64,000 nucleotides of DNA from Methanolinea mesophila (GCF_017873855.1 NZ_JAGGKR010000001.1:1989529-2053528); one strand, 5' to 3'. Positions 38,010 through 48,729 are shown, counted from the stretch's first letter. The notes: generated by a model from the sequence alone, not told the origin. Program-made: numbers and translations.

Positions 38010-41000
38010 TCACCCGTGATACCACGGGGGCCTTATCCGGTCGAGGATGCTTGATCCGGAACTGCTTCCTGAAGTGGTCTGGCTGGGGACCGCCACCTTG
38101 ATCTCACCTGTCTTGATCACGGTATTTGCCCCCCAGTCGTTCATCGCGGTCAGGGTTACCGTGTAGGTTCCCGGGTTGGTGTAGATGTGGGTCGGGTTTC
38201 TCAGGTGCGAGGTGGTGTTGTCACCAAAGTCCCAGAGCCATGCCGTTGGTGAGCCTGTAGAGAAGTCCATGAACTTCACCGAGAGCGGTGAACCGCCTGT
38301 CCTCGGTATGGCCACGAACCTGGCGACCGGGGGATACACGATCACTTTGTGCGGATCGGGTATCCTGGCCGGGTTGATCACTACCGTATTGGTGGTGGTG
38401 GTGGTCACCTGGTCGGAGAAGAACGTCACTACGTTGTCCACCGCCGGGTCGACGATGATCAGGGGGACCTGGACGATGATCTCGAGTTCTCCCTCGGCGC
38501 AGGCCGGAACTTCCCCGATGCTCCAGGTGACGTTGTTGCCGTCGTAGGTCCCGCCGTGCGTCGCCGACACGAACACCACCTCATCGGGGAGATGATCGGA
38601 GACGACCACGCCGGTCAGGTTTCCGCAGCAGGAATTCTCGTATTCGATCGTGTACACGAAGGACTCACCCGGCGCGACCTCCGGCTGGGATGAAGTCTTC
38701 TCCAGTTCGACTGCCGGGACGCAGCCGACTACGGTCACGTTCGTGCAGTCCTGCACGGTCTCGGTCTCGTCGGTGAGGAGCAGCGCACAGTTGGTGATGA
38801 TTCCTTCGGGAGCATCTTCCTCGACCTCGACGGTGAGGGTCACGTTACCTTCTTCGTAAGGCCCGAGGGTGCCGATATACCAGGTGACGGTCGAATCTTC
38901 CAGGGTCCAGTCACCTGTGGCATTCACGAACTCCAGTCCGTCGGGGATGGTATCGACGATAATCGCCCGGGTCAGGCTAAACCCGGAGGGGTTCTCGTAC
39001 TCGATGGTATAGGTGAACGTCTCTTCCCGTGCAACGTTGTCAACGGATGCGGTCTTCTCCAGTTCGGGCACGACCTCCATCACGTGAACATCGGTGCAGC
39101 TCTCCACGGGCTCCGTCTGGTCGGTGAAGAGGGTGGCGCAATTGGTGATGGTGTCTTCCGCATCTTCCTCTACTTCGACGGTGAGGGTCACGTTACCCTC
39201 TTCGTAAGGTCCGATGGTCCCGAGGTCCCAGATGACGGCGGTACCGTTAAAGGTGTAGGGGTTGGTGGCGCTCACGAACTCCAGCCCGTCGGGAATGATA
39301 TCGACCAGCGATGCATTGGTCAGGTCGAAGTCCGAGGGGTTCTCCCATTCGATGGTGTAGGTGAACGTCTCTTCCCGTGTAACGTTTTCAACGGAGGCGG
39401 TCTTCTCCAATTCGGGCAGGACTTCAATCACGTGAACGTCGGTGCAGCTCTCCACGGGCTCGGAGAGGTCGGTGAAGAGGGTTGCGCAGTTGGTGATGGT
39501 GCCGGCGGGAGCATCGGTCGCTATCTTGACAAACAGGAGAACCTCACCTCCGCTGTCGGGCGAGAGGGTACCAAGGTCCCAGATAACCGCGGTTCCGTTG
39601 AAGGTGAAGGGTCCTGTGGCATCGACGAACTCCACGTATTCAGGCAGAATATCCACCAGTGACGCCCCGGTCAGGTCGAAGGTCGAGGGGTTCTCCCATT
39701 CGATGGTGTAGGAGAATGTCTGTTCCCTGGTGACGTTTTCAACAGAGGCGGTCTTCTCCAGTTCAGGTACGACCTCCATTACGTGAACGTCGGTGCAGCT
39801 CTCCACTGGATCTGCCTGGTCGGTGAAGAGGGTGGCGCAGTTGGTAATGGTGTCTTCCGCATCTTCCTCGACCTCGACGGTGAGGGTCACGCTTCCTTCA
39901 TCATATGGCCCGATGGTCCCGAGGTCCCAGATCACGGCGGTCCCGTTAAAGGTGTAGGGGTTGGTGGCGCTCACGAACTCCAGCCCGTCGGGAATGATAT
40001 CGACCAGCGATGCCCCGGTCAGGGCGAAGTCCGAGGGGTTCTCCCACTCGATGGTGTAAGAGAAGGTCTGTTCCCTTGTAACGTTTTCAACGGATGCGGT
40101 CTTCTCCAGTTCAGGTACGACCTCCATTACGTGAACGTCGGTGCAGCTCTCCACTGGATCTGCCTGGTCGGTGAAGAGGGTGGCGCAGTTGGTAATGGTA
40201 TCTTCCGCATCTTCCTCGACCTCGACGGTGAGAGTCACATTTCCTTCTTCATAAGGCCCGATGGTCCCGAGGTCCCAGATCACGGCGGTCCCGTTAAAGG
40301 TGTAGGGGTTGGTGGCGCTCACGAACTCCAGCCCGTCGGGAATGATATCGACCAGCGATGCCCCGGTCAGGTCGAAGTCCGAGGGGTTCTCATACTCGAT
40401 GGTGTAGGAGAAGGTCTGTTCCCTGGTGACGTTTTCAACGGAGGCGGTCTTCTCCAGTTGGGGAATTATTTCGATAACCGTCACATTCACGCAATCTTCA
40501 ACCGGCTCGGTCTGGTCGGTGTAAAGGGTGGCACAATTCACGAGTGTCCCCAGAGGTGTATCCTCCTCGGTCTCGACGGTGAAACTCACGGATCCCTCCC
40601 CGTAGGGTCCGATAGTCCCGACATCCCAGGTAATGGTCGAATTCTCGAGAGTATAGTCCCCGGTGGCGTTGACGAACATAAGCGTGTCAGGGATAGTATC
40701 CACGATGGTCGCTCCCGTGAGACTGAATCCGGAGGGGTTCTCGTACTCGATCGTATAGGTGAAGTATTCCTCTCGCATGACCTCTCCCACCGAAGCGGTC
40801 TTCTCCAGCGTGGGCTCAACCACCATCACGTGAACATCGGTGCAGCTCTCAACAGGCTCGGAAAGGTCGGTGAAGAGTGTGGCGCAGTTGGTGATGGTAT
40901 CTACCGCATCTTCCTCGACCTCGACGGTGAGTGTCACGCTTCCTTCTCCGTAAGGCCCGATGGTCCCGAGGTTCCAGATGACGGCAGTACCGTTAAAGGT

Positions 41001-44000
41001 GTAGGGGTCGGTCGCGCTCACGAACTCCAGCCCGTCGGGGATGATATCGACCAGCGATGCCCCGGTGAGGCTGAACTCCGAGGGGTTCTCATACTCGATG
41101 GTGTAGGAGAAGGTCTGTTCCCTGGTGACGTTTTCAACGGAGGCGGTTTTCTCCAACAGGGGCACGATCTCCATCACGTGAACATCGGCGCAGCTTTCTA
41201 CAGGTTCGGAGAGGTCGGTGAAGAGGGTGGCGCAGTTGGTGATGGTGTCTTCCGCATCCCGCTCGACTTCGACGGTGAGGGTCACGCTCCCTTCTTCGTA
41301 GGGCCCGATGGTCCCGAGGTTCCAGATGACGGCGGTTCCGTTATAGGTATAGGGCGCGGTCGCGCTTACGAACTCCAGACCGTAGGGAAGGATATCGACC
41401 AGCGATGCCCCGGTGAGGCTGAACTCCGAGGGGTTCTCATACTCGATGGTGTAGGAGAAGGTCTGTTCCCTGGTGACGTTTTCAACGGAAGCGGTCTTCT
41501 CCAACAGGGGCACGACCTCCATCACGTGAACATCGGTGCAGCTTTCTACAGGCTCGGTGAGGTCGGTGAAGAGGGTGGCGCAGTTGGTGATGGTGTCTTC
41601 CGCATCCCGCTCGACTTCGACGGTGAGAGTCACGTTACCCTCTTCGTAGGGCCCGATGGTCCCGAGGTCCCAGATCACGGCGGTTCCGTTAAAGGTGTAG
41701 GGGTTGGTGGCGCTCACGAACTCCAGCCCGTCGGGAATGATATCGACCAGCGACGCGCCGGTCAGGTCAAAGTCCGAGGGGTTCTCATACTCGATGGTGT
41801 AGGAGAAGGTCTGTTCCCTGGTGACGTTTTCAACGGAGGCGGTCTTTTCCAGTTGGGGAATTATTTCGATTACCGTAACATTGACGCAGCTTTCCACGGG
41901 TTCTGCCTGATCAGTGAAGAGAGTGGCACAATTCGTGAGCGTCCCGAGAGGTGTATCCTCCTCGGTCTCGACGGTGAAACTCACGGATCCCTCCCCGTAG
42001 GGTCCTATGGTCCCGATATCCCAGGTGATGGTAGAATCATCAATGGTGTAGTTCCCGGTCGCATCCACGAACATAAGCGTGTCTGGGATGGTATCGACGA
42101 TGGTGGCGCCGGTGAGGCTGAATCCGGAGGGGTTCTCGTACTCGATCGTATAGGTGAAGTATTCCTCTCGCATGACCTCTCCCACCGAAGCGGTCTTCTC
42201 AAGTTCAGGGATTATCTCGATTACCGTGACATCCACACAACTCACTACGGGATCCGTCTGGTCCGTGTAGATGGTGGCGCAGTTGGTGATGTTTCCCTCT
42301 TCTGCATCCTCGTCAACCCTGACGGTAAGCGTCCGATCACCGAATTCCCCGGGTAACAACGTCCCAAGGCTCCAGTTCACGGTCTGCCCCTCGAGAGTTC
42401 CGTTATCCGAAGCCGATACGAATTCCAGGCCGTAAGGGATCGGATCGAGGATGTACGCATCGCTCAGGCTGGCAACGTTCGGGTTCCTGAAATGAATGTT
42501 GTAACTGAAGGTCTCGTTCCGGAACACTGTGGAGGTCGTCGCGGTCTTCGTCAGTTCGGGGACCTCAGGAGTGACCACCGGGACCAGGACGCATGCGGTG
42601 CGCGGCACGGTCTGGTCCGACGTGATGACGCCGCAGTTCAGGATCAGGATACCGCTCTGCACGGAATCTTTTACCCGCACGGTAAAGTTCACTTCTCCCA
42701 CGCCCATCGCCGGAATGCTGCCGATGGTCCAGTTTACGGAGGTGCCGTCAAACGTACCCCCTGCCGAGGCTGAGATGAAGATAAGTTCGGGCGGGAGCGC
42801 GTCAGTAATAGTGACATTGGTGACGGGGTTATCGCCGGGATTCTCGAACACCAGGGTGTAGACATATTCCTGCCCCGGGACCGCCTGCATCACCGAACTC
42901 TCTTTCTCCAGCTCGAGTCGGTACACGCTGACCTCAGTGCAGGAGGTCACCGGAGTCAGGTCTTCGGCATAGATGGTGGCGCAGTTGATGATGGTCGCAC
43001 TCTCGATATCTTCTTCAACTTCAACCGTGAGGTTCACCATCCCGGTCTCTCCGGGGTCAAGATCACCGAGATCCCATATTACCGCGGTCCCGTTGAAGAC
43101 ACCTCCTCCCGATGCGGAGACAAACTCGAGCTCTTCGGGCAGGATATCTATAATTGTGGCATCATATGCAGGGAATGGCCGTAAATTCCCGTACGAAATA
43201 TGGTAGGTAAACACCTCTCCCGGTGAAACAATTTCCTGGTCTGAAGTCTTGTTGATTGTAATGTTGCCACCCGGCTCGAACTCCGCCTCGAGGATGTGGT
43301 AACAGACGAGCGGCGGGAACGTGTATTCCGCATGCCCGTCGGGGAAGAGCACGTACCCCTCGGTACCGACGACGGAGACCGAATCGACCTCGACCTCATC
43401 TATGGAGAAGAACAGGTTGGGGGTGATCACATAGGTAGGGGTCTCACCGCAATCGAAGATCTCGATGTGGTAGGGAGGAGAGATAAACCCGTCCGGAGAC
43501 TCCACCGTTCCGTTGGTGCCCGATATTGCAGTGACGGGTATCCTGAGATACACATTGTTGCTGATAACGGGGGTGCATTCCTGGTCGGTATTCGCCCAGA
43601 CATGATACCCCGAGCAGCTGATCGGGCAGAGGTTATGAATCCCGCAGGAGAACGTGATCAGAACATCGTTGTTGAACGGAATATCCATCGGACTGTCGAA
43701 TTTGACCGTGGTCGTCCCGTTCTGGTATTGGGGATAATCGGGATTTGGGTTATTGATAATGACAACCCGGTCGGGATGAGCAGACGTCCCGTTGTAGGTC
43801 ACGGTGATACATTCCGGGTTGAAGTACGTATCGGCCGTCAGATTCTGGTCGAACGTGATGAAGAACCCGTCTGTGGTGTTCACAATCCCCGTGTTGATAT
43901 GAAACGAAACGTTCCATATATTGTCCTGGTCTGCGATTCCGGGATATACCGAGAGATTCACGTGCGTGACATCCGCCGAAACCACCCCGCAGAAGAGCAG

Positions 44001-44105
44001 GAGAAAAGTCAGAAGAACGATACCGGTAATAGTGTGTGTCCGAAGAAAAACCGGCCCTTCCGGCCGGTCCCCTCCGCTATGGCCACCTGAAGTACTGCGC
44101 ACCAT
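38010..44105 (-). CDS. Giant secreted DUF11-repeat/PKD surface protein
   Basis: A 2031-residue protein. The signal peptide lies at about residues 24-44 (GIVLLTFLLLFCGVVSA). A unique N-terminal region runs to about 275. Then about 14 tandem DUF11-type repeats of ~116 residues follow, to about 1900 (core pattern LEKTASVENVTREQTFSYTI, SLVDIIPDGLEFVSAT, VIWDLGTIGPY, and TNCATLFTD..ESC). Most repeats carry the same two cysteines about 15 residues apart, probably a disulfide. One PKD domain (WLWDFGDNTTSH, YTNPGTYTVTLTA) sits at about 1931-2010 before a Ser/Gly-rich end. There is no C-terminal membrane anchor. The architecture suits an adhesin or S-layer-associated stalk. AGGTGG precedes the ATG. 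Transcribed alone. Confidence 0.92.
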   Translation of the reverse strand: MVRSTSGGHSGGDRPEGPVFLRTHTITGIVLLTFLLLFCGVVSADVTHVNLSVYPGIADQDNIWNVSFHINTGIVNTTDGFFITFDQNLTADTYFNPECITVTYNGTSAHPDRVVIINNPNPDYPQYQNGTTTVKFDSPMDIPFNNDVLITFSCGIHNLCPISCSGYHVWANTDQECTPVISNNVYLRIPVTAISGTNGTVESPDGFISPPYHIEIFDCGETPTYVITPNLFFSIDEVEVDSVSVVGTEGYVLFPDGHAEYTFPPLVCYHILEAEFEPGGNITINKTSDQEIVSPGEVFTYHISYGNLRPFPAYDATIIDILPEELEFVSASGGGVFNGTAVIWDLGDLDPGETGMVNLTVEVEEDIESATIINCATIYAEDLTPVTSCTEVSVYRLELEKESSVMQAVPGQEYVYTLVFENPGDNPVTNVTITDALPPELIFISASAGGTFDGTSVNWTIGSIPAMGVGEVNFTVRVKDSVQSGILILNCGVITSDQTVPRTACVLVPVVTPEVPELTKTATTSTVFRNETFSYNIHFRNPNVASLSDAYILDPIPYGLEFVSASDNGTLEGQTVNWSLGTLLPGEFGDRTLTVRVDEDAEEGNITNCATIYTDQTDPVVSCVDVTVIEIIPELEKTASVGEVMREEYFTYTIEYENPSGFSLTGATIVDTIPDTLMFVDATGNYTIDDSTITWDIGTIGPYGEGSVSFTVETEEDTPLGTLTNCATLFTDQAEPVESCVNVTVIEIIPQLEKTASVENVTREQTFSYTIEYENPSDFDLTGASLVDIIPDGLEFVSATNPYTFNGTAVIWDLGTIGPYEEGNVTLTVEVERDAEDTITNCATLFTDLTEPVESCTDVHVMEVVPLLEKTASVENVTREQTFSYTIEYENPSEFSLTGASLVDILPYGLEFVSATAPYTYNGTAVIWNLGTIGPYEEGSVTLTVEVERDAEDTITNCATLFTDLSEPVESCADVHVMEIVPLLEKTASVENVTREQTFSYTIEYENPSEFSLTGASLVDIIPDGLEFVSATDPYTFNGTAVIWNLGTIGPYGEGSVTLTVEVEEDAVDTITNCATLFTDLSEPVESCTDVHVMVVEPTLEKTASVGEVMREEYFTYTIEYENPSGFSLTGATIVDTIPDTLMFVNATGDYTLENSTITWDVGTIGPYGEGSVSFTVETEEDTPLGTLVNCATLYTDQTEPVEDCVNVTVIEIIPQLEKTASVENVTREQTFSYTIEYENPSDFDLTGASLVDIIPDGLEFVSATNPYTFNGTAVIWDLGTIGPYEEGNVTLTVEVEEDAEDTITNCATLFTDQADPVESCTDVHVMEVVPELEKTASVENVTREQTFSYTIEWENPSDFALTGASLVDIIPDGLEFVSATNPYTFNGTAVIWDLGTIGPYDEGSVTLTVEVEEDAEDTITNCATLFTDQADPVESCTDVHVMEVVPELEKTASVENVTREQTFSYTIEWENPSTFDLTGASLVDILPEYVEFVDATGPFTFNGTAVIWDLGTLSPDSGGEVLLFVKIATDAPAGTITNCATLFTDLSEPVESCTDVHVIEVLPELEKTASVENVTREETFTYTIEWENPSDFDLTNASLVDIIPDGLEFVSATNPYTFNGTAVIWDLGTIGPYEEGNVTLTVEVEEDAEDTITNCATLFTDQTEPVESCTDVHVMEVVPELEKTASVDNVAREETFTYTIEYENPSGFSLTRAIIVDTIPDGLEFVNATGDWTLEDSTVTWYIGTLGPYEEGNVTLTVEVEEDAPEGIITNCALLLTDETETVQDCTNVTVVGCVPAVELEKTSSQPEVAPGESFVYTIEYENSCCGNLTGVVVSDHLPDEVVFVSATHGGTYDGNNVTWSIGEVPACAEGELEIIVQVPLIIVDPAVDNVVTFFSDQVTTTTTNTVVINPARIPDPHKVIVYPPVARFVAIPRTGGSPLSVKFMDFSTGSPTAWLWDFGDNTTSHLRNPTHIYTNPGTYTVTLTAMNDWGANTVIKTGEIKVAVPSQTTSGSSSGSSILDRIRPPWYHG
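38330..43280 (-). repeat. Tandem array of ~348-bp coding repeats (DUF11 units)
   Basis: About 14 units lie within the giant surface protein gene. The phrase encoding the start of each unit (plus strand GCGGTCTTCTCCA) recurs near 39053, 39395, 39750, 40098, 40446, 40798, 41144, 41492 and 41842, a period of about 348 bases. Several central units are near identical at DNA level; the first three and the last are diverged. Confidence 0.85.
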
Positions 44106-44229
44106 GATTTTTTGCCACCTTATTTCACCGCAGGGATAATCTCCGGGGTATTACTTCCGATTGCCAGTCGGTAAGATCGATACCCGCCACCTTCCCAAAG
44201 AGTGAATATCTGTGAGTTATCTCAAGTAG

Positions 44230-44242
44230 TATTTAAACTTAC
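44230..44242 (-). promoter_or_regulatory. TATA-like box for the DUF11-repeat gene
   Basis: The minus strand carries AAGTTTAAATACT in an AT-rich patch about 130 bases before the start codon. If used, the transcript would have a leader of about 100 bases. Confidence 0.35.
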
Positions 44243-44307
44243 CCGGGAAGTGCCTCGAAACTACACCCGAATGTGCGATAAGTGCGAAAAAACCCAAAAA
44301 AAGTGAA

Positions 44308-44382
44308 CGGGCCTGGAGGGATTCGAACCCCCGACGTCCGGGTTAGAAGCCCGGCGCTATATCCTGGCTAAGCCACAAGCCC
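44308..44382 (-). tRNA. tRNA-Arg (TCT)
   Basis: On the minus strand the acceptor GGGCTTG pairs with CAGGCCC, followed by discriminator G. The anticodon stem CCGGG/CCCGG encloses CTTCTAA, giving TCT. The T loop is TTCGAAT. No intron. Confidence 0.94.
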
Positions 44383-44465
44383 CAGCGACTGTAACCATTT
44401 GGCGGATATCCTCATTAAACTTGTACTGTGAGTAAAAAAATGCGGATTCAGGCATAAAAATCGGG

Positions 44466-44858
44466 TTATCCTGCATGATAGCAGGATGATCTGACCACTT
44501 CCACCTCGACCGGGTGGACCAGCCCCTCGTGTGTCACACTTTTCACCGTTGCGGATGCTGCGCACTTGACCTTAATCCTCGCGGACATCCTTTCCCGCTC
44601 CTCGTAATGATATCCCTGGGTAAACTCCATCATCCTTTTCATCATGATGCTCACCGAGAGCACATCCACCATGATACCGCTGTCCCCCGCGGTAAGGTCC
44701 TCCATATCCACCGAGGTCATGAAAACCGGCGTGCCCGGGTTCACCCTCGAGAGGGTGACCACATTGTGGGTGCTCTGCAGTTCAATGGTCCGTGGTTTCC
44801 CCAACTTCAATTCCCTGATCACTTCGGGAGCAATTCCTGTCAATGCGAATGCCTTCAT
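44466..44858 (-). CDS. DUF473 family protein
   Basis: A 130-residue archaeal protein starting MKAFALTGIAPEVI, which I associate with DUF473, a small family found in methanogens and relatives. Function is unknown. Composition is mixed alpha/beta, with TLSRVNPGTPVFMTSVDMEDL in the middle. It starts six bases after the stop of the PAC2 gene, so the two are probably one transcript, perhaps linked with proteasome biology. Confidence 0.65.
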   Translation of the reverse strand: MKAFALTGIAPEVIRELKLGKPRTIELQSTHNVVTLSRVNPGTPVFMTSVDMEDLTAGDSGIMVDVLSVSIMMKRMMEFTQGYHYEERERMSARIKVKCAASATVKSVTHEGLVHPVEVEVVRSSCYHAG

Positions 44859-44864
44859 GGTGGT

Positions 44865-45593
44865 TCACCCGTACATCGGAAGCTGTTCTTTCTTCGGCAT
44901 CTGCTCGGCGGTCTGGACCTGCTCCGCGAGCTTGTGCATGGTCGACTCGATCTCTTCAGCCTGTTCGAGGAGTGGCTTTACCTCGAGCTCCAGGTTGTAC
45001 ATCTTGTTCAGGACCTCGATCGTTGCCGCGGACGAACGGGGGTCGGGCGCGTTTATCGTCTCCCCAAGGAGGCCATAGGCCGGGATATTCCGAAGCTTGC
45101 ACTCGGTGAGAATGCTGCTCGCGATACCCGATATGCTTCCTATGGGAAGGATGATGGTGTGGTCCTGGATCCGTGGAAGCGCCTCCTCGGTGGTTGCAAC
45201 CCCGAACACCCTTTTTTCCGGTTCATTCGTGACGATCCCCGCGATGGTGATCACCTCCCGGACCTTATGCGGCTCGAGCCAGTCCATGAGACCGTTCGCC
45301 ACCTCGTAACAGATCATGGGGTGGACCGGAATATCCGCGACGATCACCGCGAGGTCGTCTTTCTCGTAAAATCGTACCGGGACGTTGATCACCCCTTTGT
45401 TCATCATTGCGAGCGGAGGGAAATATTTGCTGTTCATGCTCCCAATCTGGGTAAACTCGAGCTGGTCGACCATGTACTGGAGCGCAATGCTTCCCACGAG
45501 TCCGCTCCCGGGAAACCCCATTAACACTGAGGTGTTCTCATTCGAGAGCGGTTTTGAAAAAATCCTGATATCGGAATTCGGTTCGGGTGACAT
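44865..45593 (-). CDS. Proteasome assembly chaperone (PAC2) family protein
   Basis: This 242-residue protein has the PAC2-family N-terminus SVLMGFPGSGLVGSIALQYMVDQL, followed by strands typical of the family and GSISGIASSILTECKLRNIPAYGLLGET. The C-terminal 50 residues form a charged helix (EVLNKMYNLELEVKPLLEQAEEIE). Eukaryotic PAC2 helps assemble the proteasome alpha ring; the archaeal relatives are thought to act on proteasomes but direct evidence is limited. It is the first gene of a pair with DUF473 and is divergent from the DUF5611 gene by only 33 bases. Confidence 0.88.
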   Translation of the reverse strand: MSPEPNSDIRIFSKPLSNENTSVLMGFPGSGLVGSIALQYMVDQLEFTQIGSMNSKYFPPLAMMNKGVINVPVRFYEKDDLAVIVADIPVHPMICYEVANGLMDWLEPHKVREVITIAGIVTNEPEKRVFGVATTEEALPRIQDHTIILPIGSISGIASSILTECKLRNIPAYGLLGETINAPDPRSSAATIEVLNKMYNLELEVKPLLEQAEEIESTMHKLAEQVQTAEQMPKKEQLPMYG

Positions 45594-45626
45594 TAGATTA
45601 ACATATCACCCCTCCCTAAAAATATT

Positions 45627-45944
45627 ATGCAAGAGTATCAGGTGAAGAGAACCTCCATAAAGACGCTCCCTGTCGCCATGGTCGATCAGCTGAAGGAATG
45701 TTTCGGTGCGGAGGTCACGGAGAAGGACGGGCATTACCGGATCGGGTACGGGGCACTCACCCGTATGGAGGTCAGTCTCGGTCCCGGGGGAAAGACCCTG
45801 GTGGTCGATACCGAGTCGGACACGGGTGCGTCCGATGAGACCATCATTGACACGAACAAGAGGTTCCGTGTCTATCTTGAACGGGTTACCGGATTTACCG
45901 CCAAAGAACGGTTAAAAAAAGCAAAAAAGATGTGCGAGGAATAA
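45627..45944 (+). CDS. DUF5611-like small archaeal protein
   Basis: 105 residues beginning MQEYQVKRTSIKTLP. I associate it with DUF5611, a small archaeal family of unknown function. Predicted beta-rich with a helical, lysine-rich end (KERLKKAKKMCEE). It is divergent from the PAC2 gene and its stop is four bases from the convergent leuS stop. Confidence 0.65.
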   Translation: MQEYQVKRTSIKTLPVAMVDQLKECFGAEVTEKDGHYRIGYGALTRMEVSLGPGGKTLVVDTESDTGASDETIIDTNKRFRVYLERVTGFTAKERLKKAKKMCEE

Positions 45945-45948
45945 CTCC

Positions 45949-48729
45949 TCATTCCATTACAATCGCGGGTTTGAAGGGGAGTGCCGATCCCGCCTTCGCA
46001 TGCCCGCTCTCTTCTGCACGTGCAATCGTTACCGGGATGCCGAACTCCGCTTCGAGGAATTTCTTTGCCCCGCTGAAGATCGCCATTTCGTCCGGGGCTC
46101 CGGCAAGGATCCGTTCCACCAGCTGAGGGGGAAGCCGGTGCACCAGAGTGACGCAGGCGCGGGTGGTATCGGCGGTCTCCTTCCCCCTGACCTTCAGTTC
46201 CTGGTCTTTCATGACCTCTTTGATCGCCTGGTTCCGGTCTTCTGAACCCGCAACGATCGCGAATATATTCTGTTTCCATTCGGGTGCGATATAAATGGTA
46301 ATGGATGCAGGCTCCATCTGGATGATCTTCTTGATGGACTCGATGTCTTCCACGGTCCGGAGCAGCAGCTCCTCCGCCAGCTCCAGGTCCGGCGCAACCG
46401 CGGTCTCGTCCGGGACCGGCCAGGGTGCGAACGAGACGAGACCTTCGCCCCCGAGGTCTTTCCACAGCTGCTCGCAGGTGAACGGGATCACCGGCGCCAG
46501 CAGCCTTACCCAGGCCGAGCAGAGGTCATGGAGCGCACTGCCGCCCGTTGCGCTATCCCCAAGCCTGCGGCGGTACCACCTGAGATCGGATTCGACGGCG
46601 AAGAATGCCTCCTGGAGCGCCTGCCGGGTCTGGAACCGTTCGAGGGACTCGGTGGTCCTCGCGATATGCGCCTGGAGCCGGGAGAGCAGCCACCGGTCAA
46701 GTGCGCCTCCCCCGTTCCCGGGCTGCAGAGGTTCCGAAACGGTATTGTAAAAGCGTTCTATCTGCTTACGCGTGGAAGAGACCAGCTCGTTCCTCCAATC
46801 GAAATCCTGCCAGGGCTCCGCGCTTCCAATGAGGAACATCCTCACCGTGTCGGCACCGAACTCCTGTACCGCATCTTCGAGAAGGAATACATTCCCTTTC
46901 GAGGAGGACATCTTCGCCCCGTTCAGGAGGCCCATTCCGAAGACTACCATGCCCCGCGGGAGGCATTCACGTGGAAATATCGCCACGTGATGGAAGAGCT
47001 GGAACGTCAGGTGGTTCGATATCAGGTCTTTTGCCGAGAACCTGAAGTCATAGGGGTACCAGAAGAGAAACTCCGACCGGAGGCGGTCGAGCCTCTCCCG
47101 ATCCGGAAGCCCGGGGGACTCCCTGCCGAGGAATACGTAATCGAACACCTCCGGGGTGAGTACCGCGGGATCGAACTCCCGGATCATGTGGGCGATGGTA
47201 TAGTACGCCATGTAGATCGTGGAGTCGGAGAGCGGCTCTATCAACCAGGCCGGGTCCCAGGGGAGCCTGGTTCCCAGACCGACCCTTCTCGTGCAGGCCC
47301 AGTCCTTCAGCCAGTCGATAGTCCTCTCGAACTCTGCACGGACCTCGGGGGGAACGAGGTCCATGTCGCGTAAGTGGGATGCAACCTCGGCCTTCCATTC
47401 CGGGTCGCTGTACTGGAGGAACCACTGGTCATGAAGGATCTTCACGAAGACCTGGCCCCCGCACCTGCAGACGATGGGCCGGGAATCGAACTCGTACATC
47501 ACTTTCGATCCGTACTGGGCGATCATCATCTCGCCTACGGTGTCCCTGGCCTGGCGGACGGGCTCACCCCCGTACCGCTCGAAGAGTTTTCCGGACGAAA
47601 ACTCGGCGCTGTAGACCTCCTGGGTGAGGGCGTCCATACGGGTGTCCTGCTGGTTCCGGATTCCCGCCCGTTCCACCGCGTCCTTTGCGGGGACTTCCCC
47701 GTACCCCGGGACCCTGATGAGCGGAACGGGAGTGATGCCGGTATATCTGCCCTTTTCCTGGAGGTCGCGCAACGCGATATAATCGAAGGGGGCGTGTGCC
47801 GGGACGCTCATCACCATTCCTGATGCCATATCCGGGTCTACGAACGTAGCGGGCAGGATGGGAACTTCCCCGCATAACGGATGCGAGACCGTCTTATCGA
47901 CCAGGGTGCTGCCGGGGATTTTCTCGATCACCTCCACGGAGTGGTCCTGCAGGGATAGTTTCTCCGCCGCCTGGACACTCACTACCCAGGGGATGCCGTC
48001 TACCATTGCCTTCACATAAGTGACTTCAGGGTTCACCCAGAGGTTGGTCACCCCGTAGATCGTCTCGGGCCGGAGAGTCGCGGTGGGGATGAACGCGTCC
48101 CCATACCTGAACATGACCAGGACGAATTTTATGATCTCAGCCTTGTCCCCTTCAAGAAGATCGTGATCTCCTACCGGGTTTTCACATTGCGGGCAGTAGC
48201 GGACCGGGTGGGCCCCCTTGAGTACGTGCCCTTTCTCATGGAGATGCTTCCACTGCCATTCGATAAACTTGCTGTACGTGGGGTCCACTGTAGTGAACCG
48301 CCGCCTCCAGTCGATGGAAAGACCGCATTCCCGCATCACCCGCTGGTATTCCTGTGAAAAATGCTGAACGATTGCCAGGGGGTCGACGAACTGTTCCAGT
48401 ACATCCTCAGGCACCTTGTAGAGGTCCCGGTACAGGCTGATCGCTTTCGGGTCTCTTTTCGCGATCCTCTTGGAGATCCCGATAACCGGTGCGCCGGTTA
48501 CGTGGAATGCCATGGGGTAGAGGACCTCCCTTCCCCTCATTCTCCAGAACCGGGCGATGACGTCAGGAACGATATATGTCCTGCCGTGGCCCACATGCAT
48601 GGCCCCGGAGGGATACGGATACGCTACGGTGAGGTAGAACTTCTCCCGATCCGACGGGTCCGATTCAAAGGCATGTTCCCATGCCGAAAGTGCAGACTCC
48701 TCCATCTGCCGCATATCAAATGCACTCAC
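45949..48729 (-). CDS. leuS: Leucyl-tRNA synthetase, archaeal type
   Basis: A 926-residue class I synthetase. The HIGH-type motif is in [16 protein letters not shown] and the KMSKS-type loop in [10 protein letters not shown]. The editing domain insertion is present ([16 protein letters not shown]). Length and the [10 protein letters not shown] stretch match the archaeal/eukaryotic LeuRS type. It charges tRNA-Leu and edits mischarged isoleucine or norvaline. It is downstream of the PIN-KH ATPase gene by 37 bases, on the same strand. Confidence 0.97.
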   Translation of the reverse strand: MSAFDMRQMEESALSAWEHAFESDPSDREKFYLTVAYPYPSGAMHVGHGRTYIVPDVIARFWRMRGREVLYPMAFHVTGAPVIGISKRIAKRDPKAISLYRDLYKVPEDVLEQFVDPLAIVQHFSQEYQRVMRECGLSIDWRRRFTTVDPTYSKFIEWQWKHLHEKGHVLKGAHPVRYCPQCENPVGDHDLLEGDKAEIIKFVLVMFRYGDAFIPTATLRPETIYGVTNLWVNPEVTYVKAMVDGIPWVVSVQAAEKLSLQDHSVEVIEKIPGSTLVDKTVSHPLCGEVPILPATFVDPDMASGMVMSVPAHAPFDYIALRDLQEKGRYTGITPVPLIRVPGYGEVPAKDAVERAGIRNQQDTRMDALTQEVYSAEFSSGKLFERYGGEPVRQARDTVGEMMIAQYGSKVMYEFDSRPIVCRCGGQVFVKILHDQWFLQYSDPEWKAEVASHLRDMDLVPPEVRAEFERTIDWLKDWACTRRVGLGTRLPWDPAWLIEPLSDSTIYMAYYTIAHMIREFDPAVLTPEVFDYVFLGRESPGLPDRERLDRLRSEFLFWYPYDFRFSAKDLISNHLTFQLFHHVAIFPRECLPRGMVVFGMGLLNGAKMSSSKGNVFLLEDAVQEFGADTVRMFLIGSAEPWQDFDWRNELVSSTRKQIERFYNTVSEPLQPGNGGGALDRWLLSRLQAHIARTTESLERFQTRQALQEAFFAVESDLRWYRRRLGDSATGGSALHDLCSAWVRLLAPVIPFTCEQLWKDLGGEGLVSFAPWPVPDETAVAPDLELAEELLLRTVEDIESIKKIIQMEPASITIYIAPEWKQNIFAIVAGSEDRNQAIKEVMKDQELKVRGKETADTTRACVTLVHRLPPQLVERILAGAPDEMAIFSGAKKFLEAEFGIPVTIARAEESGHAKAGSALPFKPAIVME

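Noticed and set aside
39783-42356. Long plus-strand open frame (857 codons) across the DUF11 repeats
   Set aside because: It is antisense to a gene with clear domains and owes its length to the repeat periodicity and GC-rich codons. Its product is a repetitive Gly/Asp/Val-rich sequence with no signal or domain.
38330-43280. Periodic repeats considered as a CRISPR array or satellite DNA
   Set aside because: The unit is ~348 bases, fully coding, with no short identical repeats separated by unique spacers.
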